A stretch of DNA of 64,000 nucleotides from Corythucha ciliata (taxonomy: Eukaryota; Arthropoda; Insecta; Hemiptera; Tingidae): contig CM075942.1 in the NCBI GenBank assembly GCA_038030265.1, positions 39,088,751 to 39,152,750 of the forward strand. Reading direction: 5' to 3'. A program made the translations under genes and the position numbers. Position 1 is the first letter of the stretch. Every line of letters starts with the position of its first letter. The notes beneath the pieces were generated by a model. It did not search any database, was not told the DNA's origin, and saw only the letters and a list, made by a program, of their open reading frames with translations. This document shows, one piece after another, positions 22,251-33,409 of the stretch.

Positions 22251-24243
22251 TTTTGGGCATCTCCAATATTTTTTCTTCTTCCATGAGCACAGAGATAAAA
22301 ATGAATGGAGAAAGCTTGGGCTTGAAATTTGTTGACCGTAGTTATGGTGGGAGGTGCACCTTGTGAACCACAAAGTAACGTCAAGTCAAGTTGTTTTTTA
22401 TTTACACATGTTCACTTTGAATTTCTAGTTTTGTTCTTTTTTCCTCTAGTATGTCTAGAAATTGTCACTGTGAGTTTTTAGATTGTTTCACAGGGCATTA
22501 ATAAAGTGAATAACCCACAACTACACTCCGGAGAATCTTTATTTTAAACGGTCGACCATGCGCGAGTTGTTGGACTTCTTTTCCGGATATTTCAACGGGC
22601 GCAATTAGCTCCAATCCTCTTCCGGGAATCACGACAGAAGCCACCGGGAAATCCGTCACTCATGTTTTTTGTGGAATACGTCATGTTTCTGAGTTCAAGA
22701 TAACTCGTTTTTTACTGATGTGTTGTGTATTTTTCGGTATGTTTCTTCGGGGGTTCGATCCTCTGATAGGAAAGAGAAATACAGGGCTAAGAAATCACGA
22801 ACGTGATTCACACGTTCGCGAACGTGACGAACACGATTATTTCACATAATAATCGCTCGCAAGCAAGAAACAAACTAATTCAGAAACATTATATGTATTA
22901 TGTACCAGCACTGCGAATGACAAGACCCGTGGTTCGAGCACAGCGAGAACTGCATAAGTGTGGCGACTTTTGTTCAAATCCTTGTTTTGCAGTCCTCAAG
23001 AGACGGAGCGGCTCTTTCTGAACTCGTGACTGTCTCGCCCATGTAATATTTTTCCTAGTATTTTGATGAAACGCGATCAGGGCCACTTATTTTAGAAAAT
23101 AAACACCAAAATACACTTGAAAACACGGCTACGTGCCACGAACGATGACATTTACAATGAAATCGTATGAACATCAAGTCGTCCACGCTTTGAGAACGAG
23201 AGTGTTGATGAGTTTGATTTAGTTTTTACCGAACAAATACCCCGAAATACCCCTTGATCATTCTAACTCGGGCTCTTTTTTTGGCCGCGTTGCAAAACTT
23301 CAGACTTGTTCAGCGCTTAATAAGCACTTAGTCTTTTTCCGTTGCAAAACTGTCAATCTAGCTCAGCGCTGAGTAAGTGTTTAAAATCCAACAAAACACG
23401 TCCCATCGCGATACAAATCACCGTTGCGAAACTCCAGTAAGCACTTAATTCTACACTTCAGATTTTAAACACGAGCCCCGAGTTTTGCAACGCAACCTTT
23501 GTAATTATGCATTAATCTGAGGGGGGAGGTGAGCATTTTTGTTGATAACCTGACGATGTAAAGGTAAATTCAAGGTTCTGATGGTGTACTTTGGCGGCCA
23601 TATTTGTGACAACCCTTCTACCCACCCCCAGCCAATTCAGGCTTTCTCCAGTTATTTACCTCTATGTCCATGAGTTTGGAGGTTCTTTCTACCCGGCAAC
23701 TGTTATCAAAATCAAATAACTCCGCTCGCCATTTCCTTCTAGATTTTGTTTTTAAAAGTTTATTTATCAAAAAGTGTATTATTTAAAAATGAAAAAGTGG
23801 TCTGCTGTTCGGTGGTAGATGAAGCTGGTAGATGCGATGAAGTGAGGGAGCTTATTGCCCTGGTAAAAACAAATCCTGGGCTGTACTCAAAGAGGGCATC
23901 GCAACACAAAAACACGAAGGACAAAGAAAGTCGGTAGTATCACCACTAAGTGACAGACCGCAGAAGAGATCAAGAAAATATTTGGAGGATGAAGGGACGA
24001 CGCGTTGGGGCTCTGCCTTCGAATCATTCAATTATGCCTTGGGGATAGTGCCTGAAGATGGAAAAATTAGAGTCATTGGTGCTTGAAGAACTAGCAGTGA
24101 TGATTTCCCCATAAACATAAATTAAAAACTTTTTTTTATTATGTCATACTAGTCTTGTAAGAAACATTAGTTTTTTATTAATTAGTGATTCTCAAATAAA
24201 TGTACCTACAAGTTTGAAGAATGTATTTAATTCTCTCAAAATA
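22251..24243. other. Unassigned interval with one possible domain fragment
   Basis: Mostly unrecognised. Local palindromes occur near 22800 (CGAACGTG variants), and GCGTTGCAAAACT near 23288 has its inverse near 23490. A MADF-like fragment lies at 23800-23937. Confidence 0.45.
23746..23937 (+). pseudogene. Possible MADF-domain fragment
   Basis: The second half of this 63-codon frame reads VRELIALVKTNPGLYSKRAS followed by QHKNTKDKES. This resembles the first helix and the P-x-L-Y...H-K-N segment of MADF (Myb/SANT-like) DNA-binding domains of insect regulators and some transposon proteins. The conserved Trp of the next helix is missing before the stop. It could be a host exon with a nearby splice site, or a fragment of a Harbinger accessory gene. 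Confidence 0.3.
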
Positions 24244-24368
24244 CAGGGTGTATGTCGGCATTTGGATGATTTTGTACTGTTTAGTACACGGCTAATAGTG
24301 GGGGATAGTGGTTGGGAAGGTCCTATTGTCTACAAGATCGTAGCACCCCCACAACTTGGTGTGTACTA
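24244..24368. mobile_element. Partial CAGGGTG element (left end)
   Basis: TA-CAGGGTGTATGTCGGC starts here, with a box-1-like word (CTACAAGATCGTAG) about 90 bp in. The element is cut short at 24370, where element D begins. Confidence 0.6.
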
Positions 24369-25068
24369 TACAGGGTGTTTGGTAAGTCGACGGCAATAAT
24401 GCAGGGGGTTCTTCTAGGTCCAAAATGGACCAAAAAAGTCCATATAAACATAGGTCCGATTTCCAACCGTTTTCGAGATAATCGATATTTTAGTATTTTT
24501 AGCCATAACGTTAATTTTATTGGATTCAGCGCTTTTAAGTCGAGAACAGTTACACGTACATTAAATCAGAGGGCACTACCGAAAAGAGCAGACATTTTTC
24601 AGTGGGAATTGGTCCAGTTATCCCCGAAAGTAGTCGCACTTTTCCAGTAACCAGTCAGATTGTGGAGATCTGTACCGATTTTAGGCAGTTTAGCCGTAAC
24701 TTGAATGCATGATAGCGAATCTTGAAATGCTCTCCAGGTTTGGCAAATTTCACATAAACTTGCCTGATTAGTGAGGATGAAAATACCAAACCCACATCAT
24801 CGCACCCCTTCGTAAAAGTTTGGAAAAATGAACACATTTCGAGCTAAAAGTGCTTTTTTGGGTGTTCTTTGCAATAGGCCTTTGTAAATAAATGGAAGTG
24901 AAAAATGGAATCAAGCACACCATTATTTCTCCTATAATGATAATAAAGCTTCTTGTAGGTCTAATCGTGGTCAGAGATGCAAAATAAAAACATTTCGTAG
25001 TGTTTATTGCACCAATTCATAACAATTAGTAAATAAAATAACAAATAAATGACCTAAAACTTCTTTTT

Positions 25069-25740
25069 TTACAATACATTTTCAAAATGTCCTCCTCTGT
25101 TCCGAAGGCAGGCTCTTGCCCTTTTTCTCGTGGCACCCACTGTCACGCGAGGAGAAATGTCGGCTCGAAGGGCCTCAAAAGCTCCTGTAATCTTTCTTCA
25201 AAGCTCCTCTTGATGCAGTAAACACGGTCTTTTACCAAACCCCAGACGTGGAAATCCATCAAAGGAGTAAAAAAAGGAAGAATCCTTCGTCGCAAAATTT
25301 ATTATTGTCCAGACCGGTTTCGACCAACGTCTGTGGTCATCATCTGTGGACTATATATTGATATTATTCCTATGTTATCCTATATAGTCCACAGATGATG
25401 ACCACAGACGTTGGTCGAAACCGGTCTGGACAATAATAAATTTTGCGACGAAGGATTCTTCCTTTTTTTACTCCTTTGATCTCTTCGCCGTCGCTCTTCC
25501 GTGGGAGACCAACGTTTATTGGAAATCCATGGGTGCCATGTCCGGCGATCGAAGTGGTAGTGGAATTGAACCCCCTCGTCATATCCACATATCATAACTT
25601 CTATACAAATACTGGCGAAATTCGATCAATTAGGGGGGAGGGGGCACGATCATGTTAAGAATAAGGCTTCGACGAACATCTTCCCCCAGATTTTGCATTG
25701 AATGAGGCAAATCGTTCTGAATAAAGTTCAAATACACTAC
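25069..25740 (-). pseudogene. Transposase C-terminal remnant in element D, split by a palindrome
   Basis: Reading on the minus strand from the right: LNFIQNDLPHSM, then PLPLRSPDMAPMDF up to the insertion at 25519. The frame resumes at 25259 with MDFHVWGLVKDRVY (the WGxxKxxVY motif), a degenerate helix region, then RKRARACLRNRGGHFENVL and stop at 25069. RSPDxxPxDF, WGxxK and the GGHFE tail are features of one Tc1/mariner-superfamily transposase group. Several stops and frame changes make it a fossil. Confidence 0.75.
25260..25519. mobile_element. 260-bp nested palindromic element with 11-bp target duplication
   Basis: TGGAAATCCAT lies at both 25249-25259 and 25520-25530, and removing the insert rejoins the transposase frame. 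The insert is mostly a perfect inverted repeat with arms of about 95 bp (ATCAAAGGAGTAAAAAAAGG at the outside) around an AT-rich loop near 25350-25380. Each arm has GATGATGACC...GGTCGAAACCGG. A 39-bp single-copy tail ends the insert. Confidence 0.85.
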
Positions 25741-26367
25741 GGGAAGTTTTTATTTTGCATCACTGACCTTGATTAAGGCCTAAAAAAAGTTTTATTTTCA
25801 TTTTAAATAAGATGTAGTGTGTTTAATTCAATTTTTTCCCCTTCATTTCTTCGAAAAGGCCTATTGCATAGAACACCCAAACAAGCACTTTTCGCTGGAA
25901 ACGTGTTCATTTCTTCAAACTTCTACAAAGAGGTGCGATAATCTGAGTTTGGTACTTTGATCCTCACTAATGAGGCAAGTTTTTGTGAAATTTGCCAAAC
26001 CTGGATGGCATTTCAAGATTCGCTATCATGCAATCAAGTTACGGCTAAACTGCCTAAAATCGGTACAAATCTCCACAATCTGACTGGTTACTGGAAAAGT
26101 GCGACTACTTTTGGGGATTACTGGGCCAATTCCCACTGAAAAATGTCTGCTCTTTTCGGTAGTGCCCTCAGATTTAATGTACGTGTAACTGTTCTCGACT
26201 TATAAGCGCTGAATCCAATAAAATTAACGTTATGGCTAAAAATACTAAAATATCGATTATCTCGAAAACGGTTGGAAATCGGACCTATGTTTATATGACC
26301 TTTTTTGGTCCATTTTGGACCTAGAAAAATCCCCTGCATTATTGCCGTCAACTTACCAAACGCCCTG

Positions 26368-27004
26368 TATAGTACTATCTACTATACGTATACCAATTAC
26401 GAAAACATGCAGTTCCTGGTAGTAAGTACCTTATATTTATGGATCTATTTGTTTTTACGTTAAATACTGGGGTATCTGTGTAATTCTACCCGAATATCTA
26501 AAAATTTTAAAGCATTCCCTGTCTTGACTGGCAAAATTTTTGGTAGTAAATCAAGCCATATTGCCTTCCAAACTTCCGGGATGTAATTTTATAAGCAGTT
26601 TAGCACCCGACTCGAAACAAACATGTCCACGGACTGCTTTTTCCCGTATTTCCATGCACCTTCGATAACTACAAACGAATCGTTATAAGTACAAGTAAAT
26701 GAATATGCAATATACGCTACCAGGGTGAACTTACGAAAGCATTCACACAAATAGTAAAGCAACTGGTGAAGGCGTTCTGTTGCTTTTCTTCTCGAGATAT
26801 GGAATATGGAGTCACCCTTTCAAGAAGATCCTCGAATTTCGAAGGTCACATCCCCGTAACTCAAAAAACTGCTCGTGATCCGCGATTCTCAATGTTTCAT
26901 AGCAGCCGAACATCATTCTTTCGTTAATGCATGAAGCCACCACTGACGACCCCTTCTTCTATTTTATTTTTTCCTCAGCCGAATTTTGAAGACCATCGCC
27001 GAAA
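26368..27004. other. Unassigned interval
   Basis: No repeat, domain or RNA gene recognised in about 640 bp of AT-rich sequence. Confidence 0.5.
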
Positions 27005-27316
27005 CACAGATGGTGAATAAAGTGGCAACGTCCTAACTTTTTAGCTATCTTATCCATAAAATGATTAAATTGACTTGAAAGTGTGAAAATACAATGCTGA
27101 CTGGAATTAGTGAAGTAAGATAACCTAACAATGTCAAGATAAAGTGATTAGAACTTCTCTTTCACTTTTTATTTTATAACGTGACATATGATTGGCTCAA
27201 CGCACGACGGAGCCTTGCGTTTTATGTAGACAGTGAAAAGTGGACTTGCTTCCTGCGTTCTGCGCTGCGTCCTTGCGTCTTATGTAGACGGGGCTTAATG
27301 TAGACGGGGCTTAACA
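27005..27316. mobile_element. Element J fragment, right half, with the empty site of E
   Basis: It matches copy 1 on both sides of E without interruption: GTGTGAAAATACAATGCTG at 27080-27098 is the unoccupied target. It ends GTCTTATGTAGACGGGGCT, with the final AATGTAGACGGGGCTT duplicated in tandem. Confidence 0.8.
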
Positions 27317-27380
27317 TATTATTCAAAATAAATAAACAGAGAAAGTGATCATATGGTGGCAGCTTTGATAATAAAAAAAA

Positions 27381-28334
27381 TTTTTTTTTGTTTGCTGCTG
27401 TTTTAAATAGACGTCGACCATTTATTTTCAAAAAGTACTTGGAGACTTTTTACGAGATTTTTTTTGTTTCTCGACTATTTCTTCGCTTTTTCTTGCCATT
27501 TTGTCAATTTTGTGGCTACGAAAATCGAGTATTCAAGGTTGCTATGCACAGAAGCCAAAGTGCTGGGAATTTAAAATGCAAAAATTAAGAAAAACCTGAA
27601 ATTATAAAGGGTCTTGGGGAAGGGGGAGTTTAACACCTCGAAGGGAGGGGTGCCCTAACATAACCTGACACAATGATAACAGCCCCTTGCGAGAAGAAAC
27701 CTATCTACTTGGCGTCACATACCCCCAACAATTAATGAGAGTGCCCCTTCTGTACGTTAGTACAGTAATTATTCTATGGTGATATCTATCTTGATACCAT
27801 ATGTTTTTTCCAACACTTAAGGGGGAGTAAATTACGTAAATTATCGCCGTAGTTCTGCACCAATCCTGGATTTTAAGGTCTCATTTTAATCTCCAGATAA
27901 TTCCGCACGCTCGTTAAGTCTTGCTTTCCCAAATAAGACGTCGGAAGAGCTCGAATTTTCAGGGTGAAAGTTTAAGTGGGGTTTTAGGGGTGAAATATGA
28001 AAAATGAAGATTTAATGGGCGTGCGGAATTATCTGGAGATTAAAATGAGACCTTAAAATCCAGGATTGGTGCAGAACTACGGCGATAATTTACGTAACGC
28101 CGTGTAGGCGAGGTATGATTGGAGGGGGGGATCGAGGAAACACGAGTGCAACTCCCCCTTAACTTTTGTACAATTGGGTGATCTACTTTCATAGTAGAGC
28201 AACGCAACGTATCGGGAGCAAAAATCCCAACCCACGAACCGCTTCATTTTTTTAACATACAAAATAATACAAAGTTTAATGACTTGGTTTTCCATATGAC
28301 TTTGGTCCGTAGCTGTGATTTTTTAAAAATCAAA
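27381..28334. repeat. Segment A, copy 1 of a 954-bp direct duplication
   Basis: It matches 29676-30629 almost base for base (offset 2295); the difference I noticed is ACCAATCC versus ATCAATCC near 27865. It contains a TTAA-flanked MITE (27821-28158) inside a diverged CAAAG-ended element. Short frames within it are identical in both copies, but none looks like a gene. Confidence 0.92.
27821..28158. mobile_element. 338-bp TTAA-flanked MITE, copy 1
   Basis: TTAA at 27817-27820 and 28159-28162 flanks ends GGGGGAGT and ACTCCCCC. Internally a 77-bp inverted repeat (arm begins ACGTAAATTATCGCCGTAG) surrounds a spacer of about 110 bp. Compared with 36840-36890, the host sequence is uninterrupted there. 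TTAA targets are typical of piggyBac-like elements; the superfamily is inferred from that alone. Confidence 0.75.
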
Positions 28335-28761
28335 TTTTTTTTTTGTTACTCAAAACCGACCACCCTGTACTTTCGCTCTGGGATAACATACTCGTGCATG
28401 TGCGAGAAATGGCCCATTTCTAAACACTGAAGAAGGCTTCAGCGAGCACGAAAGGGCTATTCGAGGGGGGGTATGTGTATAGAAAAAATGTGTTATCCAA
28501 CGGCAAGTCGCCAGCTAAAAAATTTAACATCACGGCAAAGCAATTCCTTTAGCCCCGTAAAATACCAACGCCTAAATAGCCAGTAGCGCCAAAACGTACG
28601 ATCAACGCCCTTATCACTCAGGTCGAGAGACTCGGTTTCAAGTTTGATAGTGCCAAAACCACGTTCGTCCACTTCTGCAAGAGCCACGGGCGCGGGGAAC
28701 ATTAAGAGCCGTCTGAATGAATGGCATATCCCTGGTGTTAAAATGTGGTACATATCCGTAT
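28335..28761. repeat. Segment B, copy 1 of a second direct duplication
   Basis: It is about 98-99 percent identical by eye to 32202-32634. It opens with the inverted end of a CAGGGTG element (AAACCGACCACCCTG). A minus-strand frame shared by both copies (FPAPVALAEVDERGFG...) is not recognised. Confidence 0.85.
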
Positions 28762-29231
28762 TGTAACAAGCCTTTTTTTGGGCGATATTGGGGAATGGGC
28801 TTATTACCGGGGGGAATTAAGAAAGTGATTAAAAAGAATAAAACTGATTTATTGACACAGTATAAAGTCTATTATTTTACTCGGGGAGGACACACCACGC
28901 GGACCTAGGGATCTGACGGGATTACGGCGAAGACTCGGACGGCAGAGAGCGCGAGATCAGAGCGCCCCTTCCTTATATCTGTTTTTCGGCACCTATTGGT
29001 GGGAAACCCGCTTTTCTCACGCTGAGTTTTGCTGACGCTCCAATATTCGCCCTTTCTCGGCGTCTCTGTGATTTCCGTTTTGTTGCAGAGGGGCTGGGGA
29101 GGGGTGAGAAATAATTTGTAGTATTGGTAGATTTAAATAGGGATAATAATAATTAAGGATAAGGACTTAAATGGTTTTTGTAAACTAGGAAAAGGGTGAA
29201 GTTGCCCCTGCACTTGTGTGTATTCGTTACA
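28762..29231 (-). mobile_element. LTR (470 bp) of a Gypsy-like element, minus orientation
   Basis: On the minus strand it begins TGTAACGAATACAC at 29231 and ends GGCTTGTTACA at 28762. Just before its start lies CTCCGGAGGGCAG, a plausible polypurine tract, and the coding frame RRAV ends with a stop inside TGTAACG. Only one LTR is visible. It interrupts or bounds segment B at GTAT. Confidence 0.65.
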
Positions 29232-29640
29232 CTGCCCTCCGGAGTCTGCAGCTGTGCCCCACAGCTTGTTTTGTTTATATTTTCTCTCCGGAGGTTGACG
29301 ACTTGAAGATGTTGAAGAGAGGAATCGGAATGTGGAGCGTCAGCAGAAGGTTGATGTGAGCGTGACGATGGGGCAACGGGGCGAGCGGGGTTTCTCGTAA
29401 TGAAGAGATGAAGTGCAGTTCGTAATTAGATTGAGGATGCGGCGGGTGGTGTTGTGATGGTCTCCGCTCAGATCTCGTCCTTCGTCCTCGCTTGGGATTG
29501 AACAAGGGTTCGCTGATAGTAGCTGAGGATATTATGGGTAGGATGGCCCGCTCGCCCATTGCGTGGCACGCCTTCCACGTCTGCTCGCTCATCGTGGCGT
29601 AATACTGTTGGTCTTGTGAGCCTTATGATAACTGCAACAA
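29232..29640 (-). pseudogene. C-terminal pol tail upstream of the minus-strand LTR
   Basis: Minus-strand frames here are rich in Arg, Ser, Pro and His and end at the LTR border. No catalytic motif is visible. The region stops at about 29640 against a poly-G/poly-T tract where segment A copy 2 begins. Assignment to pol rests on position alone. Confidence 0.4.
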
Positions 29641-29675
29641 ACATATTCTGGGGGTGGGGGGGGGGCTTTTTTTTT

Positions 29676-30629
29676 TTTTTTTTTGTTTGCTGCTGTTTTA
29701 AATAGACGTCGACCATTTATTTTCAAAAAGTACTTGGAGACTTTTTACGAGATTTTTTTTGTTTCTCGACTATTTCTTCGCTTTTTCTTGCCATTTTGTC
29801 AATTTTGTGGCTACGAAAATCGAGTATTCAAGGTTGCTATGCACAGAAGCCAAAGTGCTGGGAATTTAAAATGCAAAAATTAAGAAAAACCTGAAATTAT
29901 AAAGGGTCTTGGGGAAGGGGGAGTTTAACACCTCGAAGGGAGGGGTGCCCTAACATAACCTGACACAATGATAACAGCCCCTTGCGAGAAGAAACCTATC
30001 TACTTGGCGTCACATACCCCCAACAATTAATGAGAGTGCCCCTTCTGTACGTTAGTACAGTAATTATTCTATGGTGATATCTATCTTGATACCATATGTT
30101 TTTTCCAACACTTAAGGGGGAGTAAATTACGTAAATTATCGCCGTAGTTCTGCATCAATCCTGGATTTTAAGGTCTCATTTTAATCTCCAGATAATTCCG
30201 CACGCTCGTTAAGTCTTGCTTTCCCAAATAAGACGTCGGAAGAGCTCGAATTTTCAGGGTGAAAGTTTAAGTGGGGTTTTAGGGGTGAAATATGAAAAAT
30301 GAAGATTTAATGGGCGTGCGGAATTATCTGGAGATTAAAATGAGACCTTAAAATCCAGGATTGGTGCAGAACTACGGCGATAATTTACGTAACGCCGTGT
30401 AGGCGAGGTATGATTGGAGGGGGGGATCGAGGAAACACGAGTGCAACTCCCCCTTAACTTTTGTACAATTGGGTGATCTACTTTCATAGTAGAGCAACGC
30501 AACGTATCGGGAGCAAAAATCCCAACCCACGAACCGCTTCATTTTTTTAACATACAAAATAATACAAAGTTTAATGACTTGGTTTTCCATATGACTTTGG
30601 TCCGTAGCTGTGATTTTTTAAAAATCAAA
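29676..30629. repeat. Segment A, copy 2
   Basis: Near-identical to 27381-28334, including the TTAA-flanked MITE at 30116-30453. Unlike copy 1 it is followed by 1.6 kb of other sequence before segment B copy 2. Confidence 0.92.
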
Positions 30630-31462
30630 CTTCTGAAGCAAACTCGAATGGAGGCCTATAAATTACATCCCTCAAAATTTCATCAAAATAGGTCGAGCAG
30701 TTCATGAGATAAGGGCGTCACAAAAATGCGGGATGACGACTTCGACAGGCCGACTGTTTCATTTAAAACGTATAATGTATATTGATATTATTAGTTTTTA
30801 AGCCATACAACTTGATTAATATTTTTTAGGGTTTTGGCTTTTCTCTTCTTCTACTTCTTCGTTTCCTGAGCTTTCGCCTTCTTGTGCTGGAAGACATCGT
30901 CAGAGAACTTTTTAGGTTTTTTCTTAATTATAGTATATAACTGGATATTGCACTGTTTTTGCATGAAAGCAATAATTTTCACTTTATTAAGCGTTTAGAA
31001 AGAAAATAACATCAAGAAAAAAAGAGTCAAGTACAATTGAAAATAATTCTCTCTTTCGTTTGACGTAAGGGCGCATATAATGAAAAGGTCCCATTGTTAA
31101 AGGATCACCGGTCACAAATAACGATATACGATACACGTGTTTCTTACTTTCTTTTCAATTCAATTCGTGTGTTCTCACTTCGAAATCATTCAAAAGTGAA
31201 TGTCCGCCATGGGCACATAATATAGGTGACTACATATAAAATCATACGTCATTTCAGAGCCAACCGCCTCTATATTTTCGTCTAAAAATAAATCAAATTC
31301 ATAAGGATAACTTTATTCGTTGGATAGAAATAGCCATAGGCCAAGAGCTCAGGTATCTAAAGATGTCGAGCCCAAAAGCACAGAAGCTGGAGACGCATAG
31401 CCAACAGCCTTGGCCGTACATCGGCCATAAGCATTACATAATTTAGGGAAATAATTAGTATA
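30630..31462. other. Sequence separating segments A and B in copy 2
   Basis: Unrecognised AT-rich sequence, absent between A and B in copy 1. It includes TTTCATCAAAATAGGTCGAG followed by AGTTCATGAGATAAGG, a phrase similar in style to box 1. No coding evidence. Confidence 0.45.
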
Positions 31463-32234
31463 CAGGGTGTCCCAGAATGAGTGTTTGGGAATTGAATAAC
31501 TACGTTATAGTTCGTAGGAGAACCAACCAAAATCACCCTATGAGTATAGGGGCTTCGAAGATACCGGGACTTTTGGTCTTTTTTAGTCACTCGCTACTTT
31601 TCCCCCTTAAAGTGGTCATAACTACCCAACCGTTGCGTTGGTCGTACAACATAATGGTGATTGTTTCCTGAAAGACCCCACAATTTTGCATTAGAAATCA
31701 CCAATAAACTTTGTTTTTATGTGGTCTAGGTATTTTTCATTATTTTTCGAAAGTGCTGACAGTGGCATTCACAAATTTTCTCGCGTTAATCGGTGACGAT
31801 TTATACGCACTTCACCATACTCCCGGTTTGGTCCCATTATTGAAAAATCAGACACAATTTGTAAGCTTCCTGACGACCTATCATAAACCTATGCTTATGC
31901 TGATGATGATGCGAAAAAACCAGCATTATCATTTTTTTTTTAAATTACTGCTTCTTGACGAAGTGCTTTTGAGTTTGTCAAGCATTACAAAGACTTATCC
32001 GTTTTCTCAGCTTTCCAACGGTGTACTCACAATTTGAATGATCTCCCTCCTTCGATGAGAAAATATGAAAAGAAACCAAAAATCCTTTAATTTTGGGCTT
32101 TAAAAATGAATATTGCCGGTTATGAAAATACCCGTCATATCTTATATACTTATCAATAATATTAAATTTATATACCATTTTTGGTGTACCTACTATCACG
32201 ATTTTTTTTTTGTTACTCAAAACCGACCACCCTG
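31463..32234. mobile_element. Chimeric CAGGGTG-family remnant
   Basis: The left end TA-CAGGGTGTCCCAGAATG has a box-1-like word (CTTCGAAGATACC) 90 bp in. The right part (31940-32234) belongs to another family, that of element F (AGCTTTCCAACGGTGTACTC; ACCACCCTG-TA). The two ends do not match, so two elements are joined. Confidence 0.6.
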
Positions 32235-32634
32235 TATTTTCGCACTGGGATAACATACTCGTGCATGTGCGAGAAATGGCCCATTTCTAAACACTGAACA
32301 AGGCTTCAGCGAGCACGAAAGGGCTATTCGAGGGGGGGGGTATGTGTATAGAAAAAATGTGTTATCCAACGGCAAGTCGCCAGCTAAAAAATTTAACATC
32401 ACGGCAAAGCAATTCCTTTAGCCCCGTAAAATACCAACGCCTAAATAGCCAGTAGCGCCAAAACGTACGATCAACGCCCTTATCACTCAGGTCGAGAGAC
32501 TCGGTTTCAAGTTTGATAGTGCCAAAACCACGTTCGTCCACTTCTGCAAGAGCCACGGGCGCGGGGAACATTAAGAGCTTGCCGTCTGAATGAATGGCAT
32601 ATCCCTGGTGTTAAAATGTGGTACATATCCGTAT
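32202..32634. repeat. Segment B, copy 2
   Basis: Matches 28335-28761 with a few substitutions, one extra G in a G-run and a TTG insertion near 32580. Beyond CATATCCGTATT the copies differ: here ordinary sequence follows, in copy 1 the LTR follows. Confidence 0.85.
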
Positions 32635-33409
32635 TCTCGTTCTGATATAGTCGACAAGGCGCTGCGTTGGCAGGCCTCAATCACGGCTGGCATTCAAAAG
32701 AAAATATGTACCACCCCCGTTAATTGGAGATTGAGCAGCTTGATTAGCTTGAGCGATAAAGTGCGAGAATGAGGCAAAAGAAAGAATTTATTTAAAATAA
32801 TGTTGAAAAAGGCAAAGTCTACAAAAGGACAGAGAGAGAATCATGTGTTGTTTACAAATGTTAGTAATTGAACTTCTTCAACACCGTTGTCTGCTGTGTG
32901 GAGCTCCTCTAACTGCTTGCCTCCCTACCTGACGGCCTCTACTGTGCGTTGTTGAGTATCCGAAGAAAGATTACCTGGGGGCCTATTCTCTAACAAAAAA
33001 GCAATACGTTTTTCGTTGTTTCGTAAATTTCATTCATATGTTCGAAAAAATTGCTGCAGGCTGCAGAGGCGCGCATAAACTGGGCAATCCGAACATGTAT
33101 TGCAACATTGCAGAACATCAGGAGCGATTATAGTAAGTCGACCGCACAGCCATTGCAACATGAGCGTTCCATTCCACCTTTTCGTGTGAACAAACTCCGC
33201 TCCAAATCACCCCACCCCCAAATCCACATCCCCCCCACATCTTTAAATTATTACTATTCATACATATATTCTGTTTAGTACATCGTCCATGGTTTTGGCC
33301 TGTAGTAAGGGTAAAACGGCGACGATGGAGGAGAACAGAAGTTTCTTAGAAGAATTTTTAAATTAGCCTAACATTCTAACATTTCTAACACTATAAATAG
33401 AACAAAATA
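32635..33409. other. Unassigned interval
   Basis: A 75-codon frame at 33051-33278 has no recognisable domain. C-rich and AT-rich patches only. Nothing further seen. Confidence 0.45.

Larger units (their letters stand above)
24371..26367. mobile_element. Foldback element D, 2.0 kb, TA-CAGGGTG ends
   Basis: Arms of about 530 bp start CAGGGTGTTTGGTAAGTCGA on the left; the right arm ends in the inverse, with one base change (CGCCCTG). Box 1 (GTTTTCGAGATAATCG) is at about 24469 and box 2 (GGCACTACCGAAAAGAG) at about 24572. The centre carries a transposase tail on the minus strand, split by a smaller palindromic insertion. Flanked by TA. Confidence 0.9.

Noticed and set aside
22738..22800. tRNA gene around GGGTTCGATCC near 22756
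   Set aside because: Only the T-loop-like word is present; D-arm, anticodon arm and acceptor pairing are not.
25340..25440. Hammerhead ribozyme in the GATGA...GAAAC hairpin
   Set aside because: The core needs CTGANGA directly followed by stem II pairing to the base before GAAA. Here an extra T precedes the stem, and one copy has CAGATGA; stems I and III are not convincing.
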